A stretch of 64,000 nucleotides of DNA from Actinomycetota bacterium (GCA_030838475.1 JAUZFP010000037.1:1-64000); one strand, 5' to 3'; counted from the first letter of the stretch, positions 11,022 to 23,158 are shown. Notes: generated by a model not told the origin, from the letters alone. Program-made: numbers and translations.

Positions 11022-11312
11022 ATGACGACATATCAGGTAGACAGCGAGGCGGTCCTCGGCGCGACGGCCTCCATCCATGCATCAATGGAGCGACTCTCTG
11101 GCGAATCGGGTGCCCTGCTCGGGCAGCTCGTGAACCTGCAGGGTTCCTGGTCGGGGGCTGCGGCATCCGCCTTCCAATCCGTGGTCAGCGACTGGCGCGC
11201 GACACAACTTCGGGTCGAGGAGAGCCTCGGTTCGATCGGCCACGCGCTCGGGGCTGCCGCGCAGCAGTACGCCGAGGCGGAGACCACGAACGCGAGGCTG
11301 TTCCAGCGCTAG
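11022..11312 (+). CDS. WXG100-family (ESX-type) protein
   Basis: 96 aa helical, GSWSGAAASAFQSVVSDW contains the W-x-G motif. Confidence 0.85.
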   Translation: MTTYQVDSEAVLGATASIHASMERLSGESGALLGQLVNLQGSWSGAAASAFQSVVSDWRATQLRVEESLGSIGHALGAAAQQYAEAETTNARLFQR

Positions 11313-11396
11313 GCCGGGGGTCGAGGACTGCTAGCATTTGCCACGGATCACCCACGACCGCTGCAGCACTTCGTTGCCCAACCCGAGAGGCCCGAG

Positions 11397-12824
11397 TTGC
11401 AGCGACGCAGCCACCCCACGCCCCCAGCCTTCCGCCGCGTCCTCAGCGCACTCGCAGCACTTGCCCTCGCACTTCTCGGGGTCTCGATCGCGGCGCCGGC
11501 GTCGGCGACGGGCGTATTCACCATCTCAGGACACGTGTCAAACGACATCTCCGGCTATCCCGCCGGGGCCGTGCAGGTGTCGCTCGGCGACTACAACGGT
11601 GGCTCGTGGCACTACCCGTCGACGGCGGCGGTCGCAGCAGATGGAAGCTATTCGGTGAGCGGCTTGGCAATTACGGGCGTGTATGACCTGCGCTTCTCCG
11701 TCGCTGCCTACGATGTGCCCCTCTTCACTACCTATTTCGGTGCCGGCCTCGACGAACCGCTCGGCACAGATACCGCCGCTCCCGGGATAGTCGATTCGGT
11801 CGATGCGACCGACGACGTCACGCTCGTCGCGGCCGGGTACATCACGGGGGCCGTGACGTACCTGGGCACGCCCGTGGTCGGGGAACTTGTCGACGCGTAC
11901 GACTCCGTTCGTCCCCACGAGTACGACGCCGAAAACCTGACCGACGCGAGTGGAAACTACGTCATCAAAGTCGTTGCCGACACCAACTATCTCGTCGAGT
12001 CCGGCGGCGACAACGGTTACGAGTATCAGGCCTACAACGGCCACAACGGGTGTGGATGTACCTTCGACGCGGTCACGGTTGGTGCAGGCGCCACCCAACC
12101 GGGTATCGACTTCGCTCTGATCAAAACAGTCGAGTTTGATCTGGAGCAGGACACGACGGATGGCATCAGCGGGGGAGAACTGACCACAGGCAATGTAGTG
12201 CTCTACAACGCCGTAGCGGGAGGTTTTGCGCTCGCGGACAACGAGAGCATCGACCCGAGTTCGCCTGTTGACGTCTTCCTCGACGGAACGACTCCCGGAA
12301 GCTATCGGGTGAGAATCAATGACGGCAGCGGTCACTGGTACGCGATTGCCCACTGGATCTACTTCACTCTGGGCGGAGGCGTGCCGGTCAGTGATCCATA
12401 CATCACCGATTCCAGCCTGGATTCGACTCACGACGGCTGCTTCGTGCCCATCGACGGAACCGAACTCGGCGACCAGGTTGCAGTGTTCGTCGAGATAGAC
12501 ACCTCGGTGCACGCACCCGCCTGCGGCGATGAGCCGACTCCCCCAGCGCCAGTCGTGCCGAGCACACCGCGCAGTCACCATCACGCCACGACGCCAATAC
12601 CATCCGGGCTCGTGACGTTGCCAATACCAACCCCAACGGCGACACCAACGCCCACCGAGACCCCGAGCGCGAGCCCGTCACCGAGCGCCAGCGCCACCAC
12701 GACGCCGGCACCCGTGCCGACCTCGTCGAACGGCCCGATGCCGTGGCTGATCTGGTTGCTGATCATCATCGCGGTCATCCTGATTATCGCGGCGCTGGCA
12801 TTCGTTCTCCTGCGTCGCCGCTAG
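11397..12824 (+). CDS. Secreted, C-terminally membrane-anchored protein with carboxypeptidase-regulatory-like repeats and Pro/Thr linker
   Basis: Signal-like ALAALALALLGVSIAAPASAT; PTATPTPTETPSASPSPSAS linker; C-terminal TM plus RRR. Confidence 0.7.
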   Translation: MQRRSHPTPPAFRRVLSALAALALALLGVSIAAPASATGVFTISGHVSNDISGYPAGAVQVSLGDYNGGSWHYPSTAAVAADGSYSVSGLAITGVYDLRFSVAAYDVPLFTTYFGAGLDEPLGTDTAAPGIVDSVDATDDVTLVAAGYITGAVTYLGTPVVGELVDAYDSVRPHEYDAENLTDASGNYVIKVVADTNYLVESGGDNGYEYQAYNGHNGCGCTFDAVTVGAGATQPGIDFALIKTVEFDLEQDTTDGISGGELTTGNVVLYNAVAGGFALADNESIDPSSPVDVFLDGTTPGSYRVRINDGSGHWYAIAHWIYFTLGGGVPVSDPYITDSSLDSTHDGCFVPIDGTELGDQVAVFVEIDTSVHAPACGDEPTPPAPVVPSTPRSHHHATTPIPSGLVTLPIPTPTATPTPTETPSASPSPSASATTTPAPVPTSSNGPMPWLIWLLIIIAVILIIAALAFVLLRRR

Positions 12825-12980
12825 CCTCGAACACTGGCCGACTGCTCCCGTTCCCGTGAGGTGGAGGGAGAAACGCCGCGATGGGCGGCGTTGTAGCTCC
12901 GCCCATCGAACAGGATCTCCGCCCACGAGTTGCAGTTTCTCCCGCCACGTTCTCCCGGTGCTCGGGGGCGTTGGGACGCA

Positions 12981-13011
12981 AAAGGGCGGCTCCCGTGGGG
13001 AACCGCCCTTT
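12981..13011. terminator. Bidirectional hairpin terminator between convergent genes
   Basis: AAAGGGCGG (12981-12989) ... CCGCCCTTT (13003-13011) between stop of the 11397 gene and stop of groEL. Confidence 0.7.
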
Positions 13012-13103
13012 GCATTTGGCCACGACTTGGGTCTCGATACGATCCGCCGGAAAGGCGGATCACTCGACCTAGCAGCCTCGAAGCGCTTCGCGCTTCTCGA
13101 CTA

Positions 13104-14735
<1,632 letters not shown>

Positions 14736-14766
14736 TTACTTGTCCCTCTCGGACTAATGGTCTGCG

Positions 14767-14793
14767 TTAGCACTCAGTGGCGTCGAGTGCCAA
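14767..14793. promoter_or_regulatory. CIRCE element (HrcA operator) upstream of groEL
   Basis: TTAGCACTC-N9-GAGTGCCAA, one mismatch to consensus TTAGCACTC-N9-GAGTGCTAA. Confidence 0.92.
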
Positions 14794-14859
14794 AGACATT
14801 CTGGCACTCCCCCGGGGTGAGTGCAAGGCGAGCGCAATCGCCTGAGAGGGTGAAACGGG

Positions 14860-15063
14860 TTACGCCAGACGCACCGACTCCGCCTGTGGTCCCTTGCTGC
14901 CGGTGCCGATGTCGAAGATGACCTGCTGGCCCTCCTCGAGCACCTTGTATCCGCCCATGTCGATCGCGGAGTAGTGCACGAAGACGTCCTGTGCGCCGCC
15001 CTCGACGGTGATGAAGCCGTAGCCCTTTTCAGCGTTGAACCACTTGACGGTTCCGTTCGCCAT
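14860..15063 (-). CDS. Cold-shock protein (CspA family)
   Basis: [52 protein letters not shown]. Confidence 0.95.
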   Translation of the reverse strand: MANGTVKWFNAEKGYGFITVEGGAQDVFVHYSAIDMGGYKVLEEGQQVIFDIGTGSKGPQAESVRLA

Positions 15064-15209
15064 GTCGTACTCCCTTGCTTACCCGGGCGGCGCCGAACAG
15101 GCGACCAATTCCACAGATATTAGCGGAGCAAGGGGCGCGCGAAAGCCCCCGTGACAAGTATTAAACATGCCTGAAACACGCCCGCTGAACAGGAAAAAGG
15201 GGGCGGGCC

Positions 15210-15770
15210 CTATCCCTTGAAGTCGCTTCCGATCACGACGGTGATGGGCGAGCCAAGGAACGCGTTACTGAACTGGATGTCGTGGGCGCCCAACAGGATC
15301 TGGATGCCTTCCGCGACATCCTCGTCTCCGGCCGACGAATAGTAGACGGTCGAAGTCGTGATGTTGGTTGCCGTCGAGTTCGCGGTAGCGATGACGTTCC
15401 AGCCTTTGTCGGTCAACGTCTTGCCTGCCTTGTTTTGCAGGCCGACCGTGGAGGTTCCGTTGAGCACGGTGATCGTGATCTTGCGCGCCGCAACGTCGGG
15501 GGCCGTCGGATCCTCGATCGGGGTGATCACGGGCGTCGGTGTTCCGGTCGCGGTCGGAGTGGGATCGCTGCCCGCCCCGAGACCGAATTTGATTGAGGGA
15601 TTGAACGTCGACAGCACGTAGAGACCACCGATGACCAGCACGGCAGTGGCCAGAACGGCCCAGGCCAGGGTGATCCAGCCGCGACCCTTGACCTTCGGGC
15701 CGCGGTGGGCGCCAACCCGGTCAACGTTTTCAGGAAGGTTGTCGAACTGGTCTGTGCGGAAGTTCGCCAT
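15210..15770 (-). CDS. LytR C-terminal domain-containing membrane protein
   Basis: Single TM then ITVLNGTSTVGLQNKAGKTLTDKGWNVIATANSTATNITTSTVYYSSAGDEDVAEGIQILLG. Confidence 0.75.
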   Translation of the reverse strand: MANFRTDQFDNLPENVDRVGAHRGPKVKGRGWITLAWAVLATAVLVIGGLYVLSTFNPSIKFGLGAGSDPTPTATGTPTPVITPIEDPTAPDVAARKITITVLNGTSTVGLQNKAGKTLTDKGWNVIATANSTATNITTSTVYYSSAGDEDVAEGIQILLGAHDIQFSNAFLGSPITVVIGSDFKG

Positions 15771-15794
15771 GGCTAGTCGTGGATTCCTTGCGTG

Positions 15795-16106
15795 TCATTG
15801 ATGGCTAGGGGAGCCTTCGTTGCCTGAGCGGGTGAACGCGCGTACCGATCGCGCCTGCGTGCGCGCATCCCGTGCCCGCAATAAACGCTTAACAAGCATT
15901 GGATCATGGCGCAGCGCACCGGGCAAATCAATGACGGCGTTCAATAACTGATAGTAGCGAGCGGCGGAGAGAGAAAACTGGGAGCGGATCGCCGCCTCTT
16001 TTGCCCCGGCGTGATGCCACCACTCGCGCTCGAAGTCGAGGATCCGGATGTCACGCTCACTCAGCTCGGACTCGTTGGCCCGTTTGCGCGCCGGTTCCGC
16101 AGACAT
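15795..16106 (-). CDS. DUF3263-like protein
   Basis: LSERDIRILDFEREWWHHAGAKEAAIRSQFSLSAARYYQLLNAVIDLPGALRHDPMLVKRLLRAR. Confidence 0.8.
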   Translation of the reverse strand: MSAEPARKRANESELSERDIRILDFEREWWHHAGAKEAAIRSQFSLSAARYYQLLNAVIDLPGALRHDPMLVKRLLRARDARTQARSVRAFTRSGNEGSPSHQ

Positions 16107-16198
16107 CCACTCCTCCTCGCTTTGGCGCAATCCTAGGACCGTGCGGGAGCGGTTCCCCGGCGCAACGCCCGGGTGGGCGGGATCCTCAGAAACGGTGG

Positions 16199-17194
16199 TT
16201 AGAGCCAGTCGAGCCGGTCGCCGTGCGGGCCGGTGAACGCCATCGGCTCCTCGTTGACGGACAGCAGCATCTGCCCTGTCACCGGCGACACCCGCCCGTT
16301 CAGTTTTCCCGCGGCGACGGGCACGATTCCGGCACCCTCATTGGAGATCCAGGTCGCGTCGAGGGCACGAACGTAGTCGATGAATCGAGCACGCGGCTCC
16401 GGCATCAGGTAGACAATCGCGGCCGAACTGACGATCACGAGCGGGATGCCCGCGGGAACATCGGCAACGAGGGCCGGCAGGTCGTCGATGGCGTCGCCGC
16501 GCACGATCCGCGGAGGATCCGAACGAACGATGTCCATCGCGGCGCGAATGCGCTGGCGCCGCTCGTGCTGCTCGGGCCAGATGAGGGTTTCGAGCCAGGT
16601 CGTGTCTTCCTCATCGCTGACGTCGAGCGGGTTGAGGTCGATTCCGGCACGCCAGACGATCTCTGGGAGCGCCACGGGGATGGGCGGATCCCCCGTGGTG
16701 GAGCACTCCAGCAGCACGGTGCTCGGGCCGTCAACTGGGTCGATGCGCCGCCCGTCGTAGGAGTAGCTGTAGCGATCCGGGTACAGGCAGAGACCCGCGG
16801 ATGCGCCGACCTCGAGCAGTGCGATCGGCCCGGCCACCTTGGCCAGCACGGGAAGCAGGACGGCGCAGCGACGCGGTTCGTTGGTCTGCGTCCCGCGGAC
16901 CGCCATCTGCGCGGAGACGGCCGACCAGTTTGCAATCAGCCACTCGCGCCACTCGGCGTAGGGAACGAGCGGGCATCCGACCAGGCGCGAGCACGCGAAC
17001 AGCAGGTTGGGTTGTCGCTTGGGTCGTGGCAACTCGCCCAGCAGAGCGAGAACCTCGCCGTCGTCGGCGACACCGTACGCCCACCCCTCGAATAGTGCTG
17101 ATCGACCGGACGCCTCATGCTCGGCGAACCTCCGGTACCAGGCGACGGTCTTTTCGAGGTCCTCCCCGCCGTCGAACTCCCCCGGTTCCTTCAC
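16199..17194 (-). CDS. DUF2332-like protein
   Basis: WYRRFAEHEASGRSALFEGWAYGVADDGEVLALLGELPRPKRQPNLLFACSRLVGCP...LLEVGASAGLCLYPDRYSYSY. Confidence 0.8.
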   Translation of the reverse strand: MKEPGEFDGGEDLEKTVAWYRRFAEHEASGRSALFEGWAYGVADDGEVLALLGELPRPKRQPNLLFACSRLVGCPLVPYAEWREWLIANWSAVSAQMAVRGTQTNEPRRCAVLLPVLAKVAGPIALLEVGASAGLCLYPDRYSYSYDGRRIDPVDGPSTVLLECSTTGDPPIPVALPEIVWRAGIDLNPLDVSDEEDTTWLETLIWPEQHERRQRIRAAMDIVRSDPPRIVRGDAIDDLPALVADVPAGIPLVIVSSAAIVYLMPEPRARFIDYVRALDATWISNEGAGIVPVAAGKLNGRVSPVTGQMLLSVNEEPMAFTGPHGDRLDWL

Positions 17195-17652
17195 GCGTCG
17201 GCGGCGCGGTACATCGACTGGTGCGGGAGGCCAGCCTCTTCGAACACCGCGCCGAAGGGCTCGAACCCATACCGTGCGTAGAGCGGCGCGATGTATTCCT
17301 GCGCGTGAAGCAGCATCGCCTCCGAGCCGTGTCGGGCGATCACCTCGGCGAGGAGTTTCTGCGCGAGGCCCTCGCCCCGTCGGTCCGCGCGAACAACGAC
17401 GCGACCGATCAGGCGGTGCGCATCACGATGCGTCGGGTCACTGTCGAGGAGGGTGCGCAGGTAGGCTGCCGTTCCGGCGTCATCCGAGATCCAGTAGTGC
17501 CGGGTCTCGGATTCGCGGTCGCGATCATCCAGCTCGGTCTCGTCGATTTTCTGCTCGAGGAAGAAGACATCGGTGCGGAGCTTGAGAAAGGCGTAGACCT
17601 CGTCGGTGGTGAGTTCGCCCCACGCACGGTCGAGCGTGGAACAATCCGGCAT
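17191..17652 (-). CDS. GNAT-family N-acetyltransferase (ElaA-like)
   Basis: MPDCSTLDRAWGELTTDEVYAFLKLRTDVFFLEQKIDETELDDRD...IGRVVVRADRRGEGLAQKLL. Confidence 0.85.
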   Translation of the reverse strand: MPDCSTLDRAWGELTTDEVYAFLKLRTDVFFLEQKIDETELDDRDRESETRHYWISDDAGTAAYLRTLLDSDPTHRDAHRLIGRVVVRADRRGEGLAQKLLAEVIARHGSEAMLLHAQEYIAPLYARYGFEPFGAVFEEAGLPHQSMYRAADA

Positions 17653-17700
17653 GGCCTCGAGTTTAATGGTGCATACGGAGTTTCCCTTGAAGGAGGGCCC

Positions 17701-18096
17701 ATGAGCTACAACGTGACGAAGACCGAGGACGAGTGGCGCAAGGAGCTTGGGCCGAAATACACAATTCTGCGTGAGGCCGCCACCGAGCGCCCATGGTCGG
17801 GTGCACTTCTCGACGAAAAGCGTGAGGGCGTCTACACCTGCGGAGCGTGCGGCAACGAGCTCTTCCGCAGCGGAGCGAAGTTCGACTCGGGCAGTGGATG
17901 GCCGAGCTTCTTCGAGTCCGTCAACCCTGACGCGGTCGTGCTGCACACCGACAAGTCCCTCGGGATGACGCGCACCGAGGTGCTGTGCGCGAATTGCGGG
18001 TCGCACCTCGGCCACCTGTTCGATGACGGCTTCGGCACGCCGACCGGTGACCGGTACTGCATGAACTCCCTGTCGCTCGACTTCAAGCCGGAGTGA
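17701..18096 (+). CDS. msrB: Peptide-methionine (R)-S-oxide reductase
   Basis: YTCGACGNELFRSGAKFDSGSGWPSFFE...VLCANCGSHLGHLFDDGFGTPTGDRYCMNSLSLDF. Confidence 0.96.
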   Translation: MSYNVTKTEDEWRKELGPKYTILREAATERPWSGALLDEKREGVYTCGACGNELFRSGAKFDSGSGWPSFFESVNPDAVVLHTDKSLGMTRTEVLCANCGSHLGHLFDDGFGTPTGDRYCMNSLSLDFKPE

Positions 18097-18638
18097 GCAT
18101 TCGCGACGCCGTTGAACGTCGGCGGTCATACCCTCGGGTCACCGCGGACGCGCCAACCACGGAAGAGCTGCTGCCCCTGATTGCCGCCGCGGCGACCGGG
18201 CCAGACCATGCCTCCCTCCGCCCGTGGCGGCTCATCGAGCTTCGCGGGGACGCGCTGCGCCGCCTCGGGCAGGCGTTCGTCGAGGAGAGCGGGCTCACCG
18301 GCCCGGACGCCGACCGGTTGGCGGCGAAGCCGCTCCGCGCATCCCTTCTTCTCGCGGTCGTTGCGGTGCACAAGGAGAGCTTCAAGGTGCACGCGTGGGA
18401 GCAGGATGCCGCGGCGGCGGGAATCGCCCACCTTCTCGCCCTGCTGCTGGACGACGCGGGGTGGGGAGTCATGTGGCGCACCGGCGGACACACCCGCTCG
18501 GCCGCGGTTCGGCGGGTACACGAGCTGGCCGACAACGAGGAACTGCTCGGGTGGCTCTACATCGGCGGGAAGACGGCGGACTCTAAGCCGGATGCGCGTC
18601 AGTCGATCGACCCGGCATCCTTCATTTCGTCGGTCTAG
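18093..18638 (+). CDS. Nitroreductase-family protein
   Basis: AVERRRSYPRVTADAPTTEELLPLIAAAATGPDHASLRPWRLIEL; 4-nt overlap with msrB. Confidence 0.8.
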   Translation: MSIRDAVERRRSYPRVTADAPTTEELLPLIAAAATGPDHASLRPWRLIELRGDALRRLGQAFVEESGLTGPDADRLAAKPLRASLLLAVVAVHKESFKVHAWEQDAAAAGIAHLLALLLDDAGWGVMWRTGGHTRSAAVRRVHELADNEELLGWLYIGGKTADSKPDARQSIDPASFISSV

Positions 18639-19621
18639 CGCTCGGTTCGGCGAACGCGGATGGCCGTGCGGGAACGAATCGACGCAATGACGACCGCGAT
18701 CAGCGTCAGCACTGTGCCGGCGATCGTCAACACGGCAACGCCCGCGGTATTGGTCGGTGCAACGAAGTCGAGGACCAGCGCCATCAGCAGCTGACCCGAC
18801 ACCGCGGCGAGGCTCTGGAGCAGGACTCCGATGATCGGGATGACCGCGGCAAAACCCGCGATGAATAGCACACCGATGATGCCACCGAGGTAGAGCACCG
18901 GATTGGACGGAAAACCATGCGGTAGACCCGCAAGCAGAAGATTGATGGCCGCGAAGACGGCAAGCACAATGGTGCCGCCGACAAAGTTGAAGAACGTCGC
19001 GGTGGTAGCGGAGCCCGCGAGTGATTTGATCTGACCGTTGACTGCCTGCTGCCAACCGAGCAGAAGGCCGACACCGAACGGAAAGATAATCACCCACACG
19101 TTGGCCTGGTCGCTTATCTGGGGCAACACCGCAATGACAACTGAAATGAGGGCGAGAGTTGCTCCGACGATCCGGGTTACCGTGATCGCCTTCGGCGCTA
19201 CTGTTCCAATCCCACGAGAGTCGATGACCATGCCGCTGATCGTCTGACCAGCAACCGCTGCGACAGTGAACAGCGCGATGCCGAGCAACCCCACCACGAG
19301 CCCCTGGGACAGAACGAACAGGCCGCCGGCGACGCCGCCCGCGGTATGCCACCACGGAATCTCACGTCGTCGGATCGCGTCGATAACGGTGGTCACGCCT
19401 CGGCGTCCCGGCCGGGACACAAGCAGCACGAGCGAAATCACTATCAGCCCACTCCCGAACGAGATGAGCGCGGCGACGAAGCCGTCCCCAAGGTCGCTGC
19501 CAAGCTGGCCATTAATGCGAGACTGCAGGGCGACGGCGCAACCACACAGGGTGGCGAGTGCGACACTGAGGCCGACGCGAAGCCTGGATGCGGGCGCGGG
19601 CTTTGGGATGTTGTGCGTCAT
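18635..19621 (-). CDS. DMT/DUF606-type membrane transporter
   Basis: ~10 hydrophobic segments; LATLCGCAVALQSRINGQLGSDLGDGFVAALISFGSGLIVI. Confidence 0.8.
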   Translation of the reverse strand: MTHNIPKPAPASRLRVGLSVALATLCGCAVALQSRINGQLGSDLGDGFVAALISFGSGLIVISLVLLVSRPGRRGVTTVIDAIRRREIPWWHTAGGVAGGLFVLSQGLVVGLLGIALFTVAAVAGQTISGMVIDSRGIGTVAPKAITVTRIVGATLALISVVIAVLPQISDQANVWVIIFPFGVGLLLGWQQAVNGQIKSLAGSATTATFFNFVGGTIVLAVFAAINLLLAGLPHGFPSNPVLYLGGIIGVLFIAGFAAVIPIIGVLLQSLAAVSGQLLMALVLDFVAPTNTAGVAVLTIAGTVLTLIAVVIASIRSRTAIRVRRTER

Positions 19622-19698
19622 GGTCGTCAGTCAAACGCTACCGGTTCGCGCCACCGACCAGAGACGCGGGGTACCGATCCACTTGACTAGAGAGGCTT

Positions 19699-20967
19699 CT
19701 AGAGGAGGATCGAGATCGGGTTCTCGATCCTCCTCGTGAAGGCGGCGAGCCACCGGGCGGCGAGCGCGCCATCCACCGCGCGATGGTCAACCGACAGCGT
19801 GCATCGCATGATGGTGGCGACCGCGACCTCCCCGTTGACAACAACGGGCTGCGGTGTGGCCGCACCGATCGCAAGGATGCCGGACTGCGGCGGATTGAGA
19901 ATCGCCGAGAACTCTGTCGTCCCGTACATTCCGAGATTGGTCACCGCGAAGCTGCCGCCCTCCAGTTCGTCCTGGCGAAGTCGACCCGCGCGCGCACGGT
20001 CAACGAGATCCGCAATGGATTGACTCAGCTCGGTGATCGTCTTCGATTGAACCCCCCGGATGACCGGCGTCAGCAACCCTCCGTCTGTCGCGACTGCGAC
20101 GGCGATATCGACGGCATCCCATCGACGAAGGTGTGTGTCCGTCCACGTGATGTTGGCTTCGGGTACGTCGGTGAAGGCAGCCGCGACCGCTTTCACGACG
20201 AAGTCGTTGACCGACAGTTTGACCGGCGACAGTTCGTTTGCCTGCGCTCGTGCGGTGAGCAGGGCATCCACGTTGCAGTCTGTTGTCAGGTAGAAGTGCG
20301 GAACCGTCGACTTGCTCTCGGTGAGTCGGCGCGCAATAGCTTTGCGCATGGCGGTGTGCGGGATGGCGGTGTAACCGGCCCCGCTCTCGGTCGCCACCGC
20401 GCGTGTCGGTGACGGGGCGGGCCTCGCGGAAATGGCCGCCTCGACATCGACCCGCACGATGCGACCGTTCGGACCGGTTCCGCGAATTGCAGTCAGATCG
20501 ACTCCGTTCTCACGGGCTCGGATTCTCGCGATCGGGCTGATGAACAGGCGTTTGGACCCCTCGACAAGCTCGGGGACCGGAATTGGCTCGGGGACCGGAG
20601 TCGCTGCGGAGGCGGGAGCAGGAGCGAGGGCGGAGGCGGAGGCGGGAGCGGGAGCGGGAGCGGGAGCGAGGGCGGGAGCGAGGGCGGGGGTCGAGCCAAG
20701 GAGGGCGTCGATGTCGGCCTCGGTTTCGCCGCTGCTGATCAGCACCGCGATCGGTGCTCCGACCTGGGTGGAGTCTCCGGGTTTGGCGAGAATGCGACCG
20801 AGGATGCCATCCTGCTCGGCTGGCAGGTCGACCAGCGCCTTCTCGGTCTCCACCTCCGCGAGAGTGTCACCCGCCGAAAACGAGGCGCCAACCTCAACGG
20901 TCCAGGTTGAGACAACTGCCTCTGTCGCGTTTGCCAACACTTCCGGCATCCTCAGGATGGTCGCCAT
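19699..20967 (-). CDS. Dihydrolipoamide acyltransferase (E2)
   Basis: Lipoyl domain MATILRMPEVLANATEAVVSTWTVEVGASFSAGDTLAEVETEKALVDLPAEQDG; catalytic DHRAVDGALAARWL. Confidence 0.93.
   Translation of the reverse strand: MATILRMPEVLANATEAVVSTWTVEVGASFSAGDTLAEVETEKALVDLPAEQDGILGRILAKPGDSTQVGAPIAVLISSGETEADIDALLGSTPALAPALAPAPAPAPASASALAPAPASAATPVPEPIPVPELVEGSKRLFISPIARIRARENGVDLTAIRGTGPNGRIVRVDVEAAISARPAPSPTRAVATESGAGYTAIPHTAMRKAIARRLTESKSTVPHFYLTTDCNVDALLTARAQANELSPVKLSVNDFVVKAVAAAFTDVPEANITWTDTHLRRWDAVDIAVAVATDGGLLTPVIRGVQSKTITELSQSIADLVDRARAGRLRQDELEGGSFAVTNLGMYGTTEFSAILNPPQSGILAIGAATPQPVVVNGEVAVATIMRCTLSVDHRAVDGALAARWLAAFTRRIENPISILL
20620..20690. repeat. Hexamer-rich low-complexity tract encoding an Ala-Pro linker in E2
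   Basis: Repeated ggcgggagcggg/gggagc units; translates to APALAPAPAPAPASASALAPAP on the minus strand. Confidence 0.8.
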
Positions 20968-20968
20968 T

Positions 20969-23158
20969 TCAGCGCGAACCTCCCCTTGCCGCGAGCACAA
21001 ACTCAAGCCCGGCGACAACTTCTTCGGTCCTCGCGATTGCCGCGCGCTCAAGCACTCGCGAGATACTCGGACTGGCCTCTCCGCCGGTAACCCGCTGCAC
21101 CGGCTGGTCGAGCCAGTCAAAATAGCGGCGCTGGATCTCGTCGGACAGCCAGCCGCCGTAGGACGTTCCGCGAGCACCCTGCTCCACGATCAGAACGTTG
21201 TTGGTCTTCCTGACGCTCTCGCCGATGGTGTCCCAGTCGATCGATGCGCGGTCGAGCCACCGCAGGTCGACGAGATCGGCATCGACGCCCAGCTCCTCGA
21301 TCGCCTCGAGGCTGTGACCGACCATGGAGAGGTAGCTGATGACCGTGACGTCCGAACCCTCGCGCCGCAGGGCGGCCCTGCCGAGAGGCAGGTAGTAGTC
21401 GAGGTCCCCCGCCGGGACGTCCCCCAGTTGCTGATACAGATCGACGTGTTCGATCACCAGCACCGGATCCTGAAGTGCCAGGGCCGTATTCATGAGCCCG
21501 ATATAGTCGGCAGCCGATGACGGGGCGACGATCCGCCAGCCAACACTCGTCGCGAAGATTCCCGCCGGATCCATGAGGTGCTGCGAGCCGTAACCGGAGC
21601 CCATGGCGACCTTCGTGCGAAGCACGAGGGGTACGGGGTTCTCACCGCCGAACATGTGGCGGGCCTTGCCGATCTGGTTGAAGACCTGGTCGGCAGCGAC
21701 CCACAAGAAGTCCGGATACATGAACTCAACCACCGGACGGAAGCGCCCGTCGAGCGCCATCCCGCCACCGAGTCCAGCAAACGCGTTCTCGCTGATAGGT
21801 GTCCCGAGAACACGCCCGTCGAATTTCTTGGCGAGCCCCTTCGTCGCCCCGTTTGTGCCACCGTTCAGCTTGTGCACGTCTTCGCCAAGAATGATGATGC
21901 GGTCATCCTCGGCCATCCGGCGATCCATGACACCGGCGACGGCATCCACGAACTTCACGTTCTCGGTAGCACCCTTGAAGGTGGTCGGTTCGAGCGTGCG
22001 AACGTCGGCGAGTTCACTGCCGTCCCCGCGCACCCCCACGTTGACAAAATCGACGTCCGGCCACAGGTCCGGCTTGATGCGCCGCTTCCCGCTGTTCTCC
22101 GGATCGGGCTCGATCAGCTGGGCGACCGCATCACGCATGGCGGCCTGGGCCTGATCCCGCACAGAGACCAGTCCGGCATCGTCGATGAGACCGAGCGTGC
22201 GCATCTCGTTGCCGACCCGCTCGAGCGGGTCCCTCGCTCGCCAGGCCGCCTCCTCTTCTTTTGTCCGATAGCCGAAGGCACTCCCCGGGTAAGACCCGTT
22301 CTGGTGGAAGAAGCGATAGACCTCGACCTCGATGACGGCGGGCCCGCCACCTGTTCGCAGGATCTTCTCGGCGTCCTTCATCGCGAGGTGGACGGCGAGT
22401 GGGTCCATGCCATCAACTCGCCACGACGGGATGTTGAAGCCGAGCGCACGCGCGGACAGCCTCGGCTCGCCCGTCGCCTCAGCGACGGTGGTCGACACGG
22501 CATAGAGGTTGTTCTCAATGAAAAAGGTGAGCGGGATTTTCCAGGCCGACGCGAGGTTCATGGTCTCGAGCACCGAACCGATGTTGGTTGCGCCGTCGCC
22601 GAAGTACGAGACGGTGATATCGCTCGTGCCGGCGTGCTTCTGTGCCCAGGCATTGCCCGCGCCGAGCGGCACTCCTCCGCCGACAATCGCGTTCGTTCCC
22701 AGGGCTCCAGCCTCGAACCACTGCAGGTGCATGGAGCCACCGCGACCGCGGCAATAGCCCTGCGCAAGGCCGAGAATCTCGGCGAGCGTGCGCTGAAGCA
22801 CAGTCTGAACATCGGCATTCACGAGAGTCTTCGGGTCGATCACGCCACCGGTGACATGGTTCAGTGCTTTTGCGAGAAACTGATGGTGGCCACGATGCGA
22901 TCCATTGATCGCGTCCTTCGACGTCAGCCCGACGATGGAGCCGACGGCTCCTCCCTCCTGGCCGATGCTCGAATGTGCTGGGCCGTGTACGAGGCCCTCG
23001 CCAGCAAGCTCAAGCACGGTCTCTTCAAATGCGCGGATGAGATGCAGCTGACTCAACATCGTTCCGAGGAGTGCGGGATCCGCATTCTTCCAGTCGGCAG
23101 GAGTTGTGCTGAGCTCGACCCAGGGCGATCCGGGTTCCAAACGTCGTCGTTTCGGCAT
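20969..23158 (-). CDS. Fused alpha/beta thiamine-diphosphate-dependent E1 dehydrogenase
   Basis: N-terminal alpha half (GDGATNIGSVLETMNLASAWKIPLTFFIENNLYAVST) and C-terminal beta half (IILGEDVHKLNGGTNGATKGLAKKF...). Confidence 0.9.
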   Translation of the reverse strand: MPKRRRLEPGSPWVELSTTPADWKNADPALLGTMLSQLHLIRAFEETVLELAGEGLVHGPAHSSIGQEGGAVGSIVGLTSKDAINGSHRGHHQFLAKALNHVTGGVIDPKTLVNADVQTVLQRTLAEILGLAQGYCRGRGGSMHLQWFEAGALGTNAIVGGGVPLGAGNAWAQKHAGTSDITVSYFGDGATNIGSVLETMNLASAWKIPLTFFIENNLYAVSTTVAEATGEPRLSARALGFNIPSWRVDGMDPLAVHLAMKDAEKILRTGGGPAVIEVEVYRFFHQNGSYPGSAFGYRTKEEEAAWRARDPLERVGNEMRTLGLIDDAGLVSVRDQAQAAMRDAVAQLIEPDPENSGKRRIKPDLWPDVDFVNVGVRGDGSELADVRTLEPTTFKGATENVKFVDAVAGVMDRRMAEDDRIIILGEDVHKLNGGTNGATKGLAKKFDGRVLGTPISENAFAGLGGGMALDGRFRPVVEFMYPDFLWVAADQVFNQIGKARHMFGGENPVPLVLRTKVAMGSGYGSQHLMDPAGIFATSVGWRIVAPSSAADYIGLMNTALALQDPVLVIEHVDLYQQLGDVPAGDLDYYLPLGRAALRREGSDVTVISYLSMVGHSLEAIEELGVDADLVDLRWLDRASIDWDTIGESVRKTNNVLIVEQGARGTSYGGWLSDEIQRRYFDWLDQPVQRVTGGEASPSISRVLERAAIARTEEVVAGLEFVLAARGGSR

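Noticed and set aside
20620-20690. Possible contingency/VNTR locus in the hexamer-rich tract
   Set aside because: Encodes the normal Ala-Pro interdomain linker of an E2 protein; hexamer changes would stay in frame, so no phase-variation logic.
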